Positions 56,702-64,000 of a stretch of DNA of 64,000 nucleotides are shown here, piece after piece. Source of the stretch: Agapetus fuscipes (taxonomy: Eukaryota; Arthropoda; Insecta; Trichoptera; Glossosomatidae); the NCBI GenBank assembly GCA_951799405.1, contig OX637343.1, positions 6,076,001-6,140,000 on the forward strand, read 5' to 3'. Made by a program: the position numbers and the translations under genes. Position 1 is the stretch's first letter. Each line of letters begins with the position of its first letter. The notes below the pieces were generated by a model. That model was not told the origin of the DNA and searched no databases. It worked only from the letters and a program-made list of their open reading frames with translations.

Positions 56702-57103
56702 ATGATAGAGTGTTTAATCGGATGTTCTAGTAAAGTCTCGCATGTACCTACTCTCTATGATTCGAGAATGATCCTTATTCTTGCTATATAATAAGGGCCA
56801 AAACAAAATGTAGCTAGAGAAGCCACCCGACCGTTGTATGGTGTATAATATAAAGTAACTCTGCATGAGAAGTGAATCTGAAATAAAATAAATCACCACA
56901 GTTTTAATAAAATAGAACCGACGTACTAACATAGCGATATCTTTGCAACTAAGATTATAGATTCTAGATATCCCATTCATTCATTATTCCAAGAATTTGA
57001 ACGTAAAATGGATACAAGTAATGAAGTTGTATGAAGCATATTTTAGGGCCGGAGTGTTCAGCCCCACGCCAATAGGATTATGCTTTAAGTGTAAGGGAAT
57101 TAG

Positions 57104-57174
57104 CGGTGTAGAGTGGTGGCTAAGTGGATCACTCCCAATCCAGAGGACTGGGGCTCGAGTCCCGACCACCGCAA
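57104..57174 (+). mobile_element. tRNA-like SINE head, unassigned family
   Basis: GGTGGCTAAGTGGATCACTC (box A-like) and GGGGCTCGAGTCCC (box B-like) with CGACCACCGCA end. The following ~130 bp look like a SINE body, so not a functional tRNA. Confidence 0.5.
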
Positions 57175-57364
57175 GGGTAGGTATACGTTAATGCATCAGC
57201 ATTAATATGCGGGGATGACGTTTGATGTTATCATAGCTCTGCGGTGACTTGGAGTGAACATATGGTGATCCCAGAGATTGGAAAACTAAAATCTAAGTTG
57301 CAAAGATATTGTTACGAGTGTGTATTTGTGTAATATGTTTGTCAGTGTGAGTTAATAAATATAA

Positions 57365-57858
57365 AACCACTCTGTACAAAACCCGAATAAAACCAGTCCT
57401 CACATATTCCTCCGAAACCTGGACACTGACCAAGCGTGACTTATATGACCAATGCTCTCTCACCGTCTTCGAAAGGAAAATACTTCGACGTATTTATGGT
57501 CTAATAAAGGACAGAAATAAATGGCGATGAAGATATAACTCCGAATTGTATAAGCTGTACCAGGACGCTGATCTGGTCCGCTCAATAAAGGTCAACAGAC
57601 TGCATTGGCTGGGGCACATTCAGCGAATGGACCATCGGAGCCTGGAGAAGACGATTGTGATGACGAACCCGGAGGGACGCCGGACAGTGGGAAGACCACG
57701 TTCAAGATGGCTGGATGGAGTGGTGGCGGATTGCCGTGGGTGCCAGTGGGAATGTGGGACTGGAGGAGGAAGACGTTGGATAGACAGCGCTGGCAGCGGT
57801 TGCTGAGGGACGCCAAGACCCACCCCGGGTTGTCGTGCCAATGATGATGATGATGATG
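57365..57858 (+). pseudogene. RTE/BovB-like LINE C-terminal fragment with TGATGA tail
   Basis: Reads KPVLTYSSETWTLTKRDLYD, FERKILRRIYG, a stop, then RSIKVNRLHWLGHIQRMDHR and EGRRTVGRPRSRWLDGV. A (TGA)n simple tail ends the copy. Typical of arthropod RTE-like elements; stops and a shift show decay. Confidence 0.8.
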
Positions 57859-58005
57859 AGTGTGAGTTAATAATGAAATCTCTCCATAAATAAAAAAGTG
57901 CTAGGTACTTATAAGGTTAATATTTTTTTTCGAGATTGCTTGAGTGTTAGGTAGAATGTTCTGGCAAAATCTAGCAAACATAGGTTCTCCATAATAATAT
58001 TAATA

Positions 58006-58195
58006 TTAGGATGATTTATTTGGTGAGCGCTGTTTTTGTGAATCACACCTTAATAGCCCTCTGCGAGCTTGGCCGTCGCTATAGAAAGCGCCAATTCTTA
58101 AGCAAGACCCAGCAGTTGTGAGGCTAAATGGACCTTTAGTGACCGGTCTTTGGTAAAGGTACCTAAGTACATGAATTCTTCCCCCAGCGAAGAGG
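58006..58195 (-). mobile_element. SINE-B tail half (left arm of an inverted pair)
   Basis: AGGATGATTTATTTGGTGAG through GACCGGTCTTTGG to CCCAGCGAAGAGG. Confidence 0.82.
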
Positions 58196-58207
58196 GTCAA
58201 AGGGAAA

Positions 58208-58330
58208 ATGGGTCTTGCTTGAGAATTGACGTTTTCTGTTGCGAAGATCAAGCTCGGAGAGGGCTCTTAAGGTGTGATTCACACAAAAATAGCGCTCACC
58301 AAGTAAATCATCCTAATATTATTATTTATT
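58208..58330 (+). mobile_element. SINE-B tail half (right arm of an inverted pair)
   Basis: GGGTCTTGCTTGAGAATTG through CTCACCAAGTAAATCATCC; opposite orientation to the adjacent copy. Confidence 0.82.
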
Positions 58331-58334
58331 GAAG

Positions 58335-58601
58335 CAGGCGAGTGGAACCTATTTATTTTTTCAGGTAAGAGGGCCGGTTAACGCCCACTAGGTACCTACT
58401 TCAGTTGAAATTGGGATTTCCCGGCTCGCAAGGAGTCTGATACTTCTTTATTGTGGTTGCTGAGTTAACCATTGCCGGTATTTTATTTTGGGTTTAAAAT
58501 AGACACCGAAACGGGGAATCATTTCTGACACCCTCGATGCAATTCGAACCCGAGCTCTCGGCATGAAATGCAAGCACTCAACAACTGGGCTATCGGCTGA
58601 A
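58335..58601 (-). mobile_element. SINE-A copy, tail-truncated
   Basis: From GGCGAGTGGAACC to head CTATCGGCTGAACG; box B AATTCGAACCC is recognisable in the reverse strand. Confidence 0.8.
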
Positions 58602-58604
58602 CGT

Positions 58605-59423
58605 GTACATACAAAATAAACTTAGCCACTCATCAACACAAATTTTGCAACTCTTGCAACTTTACCAAGTGAGTTCACATATTTTCCACACCTTCATCTG
58701 CCTTTTCCAAGGAAAAGTGCTCATGGATAATAAACATTTTATTAACGTGATACAAATTTAAAATTCGTAAAAAGATAGTAAAGTTTGCCGAAATAAACAA
58801 CAAAATGCTTATAGGGCCTTTACGCAGCAGGGCGACAATGGGGAACATTTTATTACTAAGCTGATGTCATCAGATGCAAAACGAAGCAAGTGCAGAAAGT
58901 GATCTGTTTTCATTTTTCTTCATGTTAAGAGTTTATCCCTTATATATATCTTTATAAAATGCAACGGCCTCCCCATACAAAATAGTTGTGCGTTAATGGC
59001 ATTCAAACTGAAGAACTCCTAAACAGATGCACGTCATATTCACAACAAATATTGTTCAGGACTTGGGATGTGCTTCCTCATCATTAGTAGATTTTAAATT
59101 GTTGTTTTTTAAATAAATAAACATGATCAATCACAACACCTTTTTATGTAAAACCTATGCGAGAAACAAAACTCATTTTGACATTCGAATTTCAAATAAA
59201 TTGCCAGCACTTCAACAGGCTTCAAAGTTGCCATCGTTGCCATTGCCAAGTCGATTATTTTTCGGTTGAATTCCGTTGAGTACCTACCTATATTCTTTAT
59301 TTATTTCAAAATTATACTTCAACCAGTTATAACATGTATTTTTTAGAAATAATGACGATCGATTCGGTCAACTTTTTATATGAAACCGTACTTATTGCGG
59401 CATTTAATTTTTTTAAAGTATTT
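58605..59423. other. No gene recognised (upstream Pax intron)
   Basis: AT-rich, unsupported short ORFs only. Confidence 0.5.
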
Positions 59424-60189
59424 TACAATATACAATCTAAGTTGCATAGACGCATTAACATTTATAATTCATATTCAATGCACTCCTGCACGGAGACACG
59501 AGTGAGTTTGCGCTTACAAATGCTGCATGTGTATTTACAAATAAAAATTTCAGCCTCTCATGACCATAAGCCCTGCAACTTTTGCTGACCTTTTCAGAAA
59601 CAGGGGACACATTTGTTAAGTGAACCCATTTATGCGATATGGGTGGTAAGCCTCATACTAACCCTTAAGTCAAGGAATTTGAGTTTGAAAAATCCTTAAA
59701 CAACGGTAATCTTAATTTATAATCTAAAGTTGCAAAAAAAGTTATTTGATGATTCAAATTGAATGCACGCCCACAAACTGGCAAATGTCATTTCACGCTA
59801 ACATATAGTTGTGGCGCTTGATTTTTTTTAAATATTAGAATATATAATCTAAGTTGCACAGATACAATAACTTTTATAATTCATATTCAATGCATGCCCC
59901 CCTGGAGACACGAATGGGTACGCGCTTATTAATGCTGCATGTGAACTTACAAATTAAAATTAAGGCCTCTAATGAACATAAGCCCTGCAACTTTGGCCGA
60001 CCTTTTCAAAAACAGGGGGAACATTTGTCAAGTGAACCATTTTTTTCGATATGGGTATTCAAGCTCATACTTACCTATCCGTCAAGGATTTGAGTTTGAA
60101 AAATCCTTCAACAACGTTAAATTTAATTTATAATCTAAAGTTGCAAAAAAAGTTATTTGATGATTCAAATTGAATGCACGCCCACTAAA

Positions 60190-60430
60190 ATCTAAATCTA
60201 AATCTAAGCTGCAAAGATATCTATCATTTGAGATTCATATTAAATGCATTCCCACAAGCAGACATGCATAATTTCGCGCTTACACATGCTGCATGTGGAC
60301 CTACAATATAAAAAACCCCAATCTCAAATGAACATAAGCCCTGCAACTCTTGCCGACCTTCCCTGAAGCAGGGGTGACATTGGCAAAGTGAACCATTTTT
60401 TACAGTATGGGTGGTCAGCCGCATACCAAC
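60190..60430 (-). repeat. Younger repeat C inserted in the tandem array
   Basis: AAATCTAAATCTAAGCTGC to GCCGCATACCAAC. Closer to the standard repeat C than the array units are. Flanked by related GCCCAC-containing sequence. Confidence 0.8.
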
Positions 60431-60666
60431 AAATGCCCACAAACTGGCAAATGTCATTTCACGCTAACATAAAGTTGTGGCGCTTGATTTTTTTTAAATA
60501 TTAGAATATATAATCTAAGTTGCACAGACACAATAACTTTTATAATTCATATTCAATGCATGCCCCCCTGGAGACACGAGTGGGTTCGCACTTATAAATG
60601 CTGCATGTGAACTTACAAATTAAAATTAAGGCCTCTAATGAACATAAGCCCTGCAACTTTTGCCAA

Positions 60667-61008
60667 AAACGCAAACGCAACGCAACTAAGCTACACATAT
60701 AGTGTAACTTCTTGCCGCATTATCCCCGAAGGGGTCGCATGTGGCGAGTTGAACCTATTTATTTTTACAGGTAAGGGGGCCGGCCTTACGCCAACCACTT
60801 CAGTTGAAGTGGAGGTTTCCCAGCTCCCGAGAGTGCTGGTACTCATTTCTTGTGAAGGCTGAGTAAACCTTGCCGGTATTTTATTTTGGGTTTTGAAATA
60901 AACACCGAAACGGGAAATCATTTCTGACACCGTCGCGTCGGTGGGATTCGAACCCGAGCTTTCGGCATGGAATGCAAGCACTCTACCACCTGAGCTATCG
61001 ACCGGAGA
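60667..61008 (-). mobile_element. SINE-A, full length, inserted in the 411-bp tandem array
   Basis: Tail at low coordinates (AACGCAAACGCAACGC), head ending CGATCGACCGGA-like at 61006. GCCAA at 60662-60666 and 61009-61013 is a probable target duplication: removing the insert restores the array unit TTTTGCCAACCTTTTC. Confidence 0.9.
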
Positions 61009-62523
61009 GCCAACCTTTTCAAAAACAGGGGAAACATTTGTCAAGTGAACCATTTTTTGCGATATGGGTATTCAGACTCATACTTACCTATAAGTAAAGG
61101 ATTTGAGTTTGAAAAATCCTTCAACAACGTTAAATTTAATTTATAATCTAAAGTTGCAAAAAAAGTTATTTGATGATTCAAATTGAATGCACGCCCACAA
61201 ACTGGCAAATGTCATTTCACGCTAACATATAGTTGTGGCACTTGATTTTTTTTTAAATATTAGAATATATAATCTAAGTTGCACAGACACAATAACTTTT
61301 ATAATTCATATTCAATGCATGCCCCCCTGGAGACACGAGTGGGTTCGCACTTATAAATGCTGCATGTGAACTTACAAATTAAAATTAAGGCCTCTAATGA
61401 ACATAAGCCCTGCAACTTTTGCCAACCTTTTCAAAAACAGGGGAAACATTTGTCAAGTGAACCATTTTTTGCGATATGGGTATTCAAGCTCATACTTACC
61501 TATCCGTCAAGGATTTGAGTTTAAAAAATCCTTCAACAATGTTAAATTTAATTTATAATCTAAAGTTGCAAAAAAAGTTATTTGATGATTCAAATTGAAT
61601 GCACGCCCACAAACTGGCAAATGTCATTTCACGCTAACATTTAATTGTGGCACTTGATGTTTTTAATTTTAGAATATAAATCTAAGTTGCATACATACAT
61701 TTTATAATTCATATTCAATGCATGCCCCCAAGCAGACATGAGTGACTTTGCGCTTACAAATGCTGCATGTGTAATTACAAATAAAAATTTCAGCCTCTCA
61801 TAACCATAAGCCATGCAACTTTTGCCGACCTATTCAGAAACAGGGGGAACATTAGCTAAGTGAACCCATTTATGCGATATGGGTGGTAAGCCTCATACTA
61901 ACCCTTAGGTCAAGGAGTTTGGGTTTGAAAAATCCTTAAACAACGGTTATCTTAATTTATAATCTTAAGTTGCAAAAAGAGTTTTGATGATTCAAATACA
62001 ATGCACACCCACAAGCTGGCAATGTTCTTTCACGCTAACATATAATTGTGGCACTTGATGTTTTTAATTTTAGAATATAAATCTAAGTTGCATACATACA
62101 TTTTATAATTCATATTGAATGCATGCCCCCAAGCAGACATGAGTGAGTTTGCGCTTACAAACGCTGCATGTGTAATTACAAATAAAAATTTCAGCCTCTC
62201 TTGACCATAAGCCCTGCAATTTTGCCGACCTTTTCAGGAACAGAGAAACATTCGTTCAGTGAACATTTTTTAGGTATGGGAGGTCAGCCTCATACCTCAT
62301 GCTTCATACAAGATACTCAGAACATGAAAGAACTAAATAACCCTTTTACCGCAATTTTTTTTTCAAATTACTTCTTAAAGCATTTAATTACTATGAAGGA
62401 GGTGTGAGGAAAAATTATTGCGAAGCCAGACTTACACTGCCCGAAGGGCCTAGCAGACAACCGTGCGCAGCACGGTCAGTCTGCTAGTTTGTTTTATATA
62501 TTTGAATGTATTAATTGCTTGTA

Positions 62524-62779
62524 TTCCTTGACTGATAGGTTGGTATGCGGCTGACCACCCATACTGTAAAAAATGGTTCACTTTGCCAATGTCACCCCTG
62601 CTTCAGGGAAAGTCGGCAAGAGTTGCAGGGCTTATGTTCATTTGAGATTGGGTTTTTTTATATTGTAGGTCCACATGCGGCATATTTAAGCGTGAAATTA
62701 TGCATGTCTGCTTGTGGGAATGCATTTAATATGAATCTCAAATGATACATATCTTTGCAGCTTAGATTTAGATTTAGAC
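62524..62779 (+). repeat. Repeat C, full length (reference)
   Basis: Starts CCTTGACTGATAGGTTGG, contains GTCACCCCTG..CAGGGAAAGTCGGC and CACATGCGGCAT, ends ATATCTTTGCAGCTTAGATT plus a short GATT-rich tail. Class not established; no ORF, no terminal inverted repeat, no clear tRNA head. Confidence 0.85.
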
Positions 62780-62836
62780 GTCTAAATGGACTCGGCACAA
62801 CTCTCATATACAATAACATTGTGACCTCAAAAGGCT

Positions 62837-62921
62837 TCGTTGTAAAACGCAACTAAGCTACACATAGAGTGTAACTTCTTATCGCGTTATTCCCGAAAAG
62901 TTTCGCATGTGGCGAGTCGAA
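62837..62921 (-). mobile_element. SINE-A tail only
   Basis: AAACGCAACTAAGCTACAC through GGCGAGTCGAACG. Confidence 0.7.
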
Positions 62922-63122
62922 CGTCTTACACCAAGTCTATTCATCAAAAATATTTTTTCATATTTTCGGCTGAATCTGAGATGCATTATTGTACAGATAA
63001 AATTGCATTTTCAATATTAATTTGTGCGTAGTAGTTTTGCATCGAACACCATCCTAGTGTACTGACATTAGAGTGGAGTGTTTTGGTATAATGCCCTAAG
63101 TGCGATATTTAAACAGATTACA

Positions 63123-63203
63123 CTGTCCTCGAGGGAGCAGGGGGGCAGGGAGCCGCCTGCCCGAGCAGACATCCAGGGTTCGATCCCCCGCGGGACCGGT
63201 ATT
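63123..63203 (+). mobile_element. tRNA-like SINE head, unassigned
   Basis: Box B GGGTTCGATCCCCC preceded by an imperfect GCAGGGAGCCGCCTGC stem. Confidence 0.4.
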
Positions 63204-63383
63204 ACTGCAGATTCAATTATTGTAATGCCGATTTGAAATAAAGTGTGGGCATGAGGGGGTTAACATTATATGTTTCAATTCGTATACTATTTTCATTCCA
63301 TTGAATTGTTCAGAAAAGCTATTCTGTTATGAATCTAGACTGTTGAGGGTGAACGCCATCGTTGTGGAGAAAAAAAAAACTTC

Positions 63384-63418
63384 CTGAAGACGTTGGCTAC
63401 GATTCCAGTGAAACGTCG
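63384..63418 (+). ncRNA. Hammerhead-ribozyme-like core
   Basis: CTGAAGA, C, GTTGG...CCAGT (with two wobble pairs), then GAAACGTCG. Same family as 46.15 kb. Confidence 0.4.
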
Positions 63419-63448
63419 AGAATAATGATAATAATGTTAATTTGTCGG

Positions 63449-63520
63449 TGTTATGGCCGAGGGGTAGAGGCGCGGTATTTGGAACCGGATAACGTTGGTT
63501 CGAATCTTGCGTCTAGCCCA
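63449..63520 (+). mobile_element. tRNA-like SINE head, unassigned
   Basis: GGCCGAGGGGTAGAGGC (box A) and TTGGTTCGAATCTTG (box B). Confidence 0.5.
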
Positions 63521-63937
63521 CTTGACCATAACTTCGACCCTGGTTCAACAGATGCCGTTGCATGCACACAAGCTTCTGCTCTCGCATGAAACACCTGGCC
63601 AGGCAAAATAAGTTGGTGGATTGCATTCCTTTCCACAAATCTATTTTATTTTTAAATATAAGTTGTGCCATATCAGTTTGTCTAATATCAGAGAAGGAAG
63701 AGTTAAAGTTTCTCTTGAAATCTATTTTTTTAATTTTAGATTTGTTAGTTGTTTTCATGCTAATGGTGTCATAACACCGAAAGCCCTCGAGGAAATAAAT
63801 CAACTCGTGAAGAAAAACTTTGTGTTTTATTTTTACACTATTAATCAGAAGAATGTATATTTATATATACTCTTCAGAGTTTATTAATTTTAAATTATCT
63901 AATTATAAAATGTTAAGAATTTTAGTTAAATTGTTAC

Positions 63938-64000
63938 CCTTGATGGGGTTCAAACTCTAGCCCTTCGGCATGAGAAGCGTTCTACCAACTTAGCTATTTA
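63938..64000 (-). mobile_element. tRNA-like SINE head cut by the window end
   Basis: Minus strand TAAATAGCTAAGTTGGTAGA and GAGTTTGAACCCC, similar to the SINE-A head. Confidence 0.55.

Larger units (their letters stand above)
59424..62310 (-). repeat. Tandem array of ~411-bp units related to repeat C
   Basis: The marker TTTATAATCTAAAGTTGC (last copy with one change) recurs near 59713, 60124, 61137, 61549 and 61950. The spacings are 411, 1013, 412 and 401 bp. The long spacing contains two insertions: a repeat C copy at about 60190-60430 and SINE-A at 60667-61008. Each unit holds a partial and a fuller minus-strand repeat-C-like half. Copies are similar but not identical. Confidence 0.87.

Noticed and set aside
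59424..62310. CRISPR-like spaced repeats
   Set aside because: Units are ~411 bp of related transposon sequence, not short repeats with unique spacers, and the DNA is eukaryotic.
55600..64000. Looked for the first paired-domain exon (GGVNQLGGVF region) on the minus strand
   Set aside because: No matching coding segment seen; GC-rich parts here are LINE fragments or SINE heads. The exon should lie beyond 64000.

Overview
The window is animal nuclear DNA, most likely from an insect: AT-rich, no operons, long introns and very dense transposon debris. The order is not resolved; a hemipteroid or another arthropod with an expanded genome would fit. The only conserved host gene I can support is on the minus strand. 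Seven GC-rich exons between 55.6 kb and 19.7 kb join in phase into most of a Pax2/5/8 transcription factor (shaven/sparkling in Drosophila). They encode the second half of the paired domain, the octapeptide, a basic segment, a residual-homeodomain-position region and a Pro/Ala/His/Tyr-rich transactivation region. The first paired-domain exon lies beyond base 64000. The last coding exon is probably below base 1, unless the TAG at the end of the 19.75 kb exon is the true stop.

Layout. 1-19.7 kb: final intron or 3' flank with inverted repeats resembling Penelope termini, a decayed LINE at 8.6-9.7 kb and a minisatellite at 10 kb. 19.7-37.2 kb: six Pax exons separated by introns of 0.45-4.6 kb, full of SINEs, LINE 3' ends and MITEs. 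The 452 bp intron at 36.65-37.10 kb holds a decayed, MITE-split copy of the 3' end of the paired-domain exon. 37.2-55.4 kb: an 18.2 kb intron containing an intact 4.3 kb non-LTR retrotransposon (47.85-52.15 kb), flanked by a 5-bp target duplication inside an older repeat. 55.6-64 kb: the upstream intron, with LINE C-terminal fragments and a roughly 411-bp tandem array at 59.4-62.3 kb.

Three short interspersed families dominate; names are mine. SINE-A is about 343 bp with a tRNA-like head and a TGCGTTT-type tail. SINE-B has a tRNA-like head, and its 3' tail matches the 3' UTR of a CR1/Jockey-type LINE at 23.85-24.2 kb. Repeat C is about 275 bp, has a (TAGAT)n tail and no clear RNA polymerase III head; it is the most abundant.

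Most notable: the intact LINE has no AUG for a complete ORF2, but a retrovirus-type A AAA AAC slippery heptamer sits directly before the ORF1 stop and leads exactly into the ORF2 frame. Other points of interest are the duplicated paired-domain exon fragment, the LINE/SINE shared tail, and hammerhead-ribozyme-like cores recurring in the Penelope-like inverted repeats.
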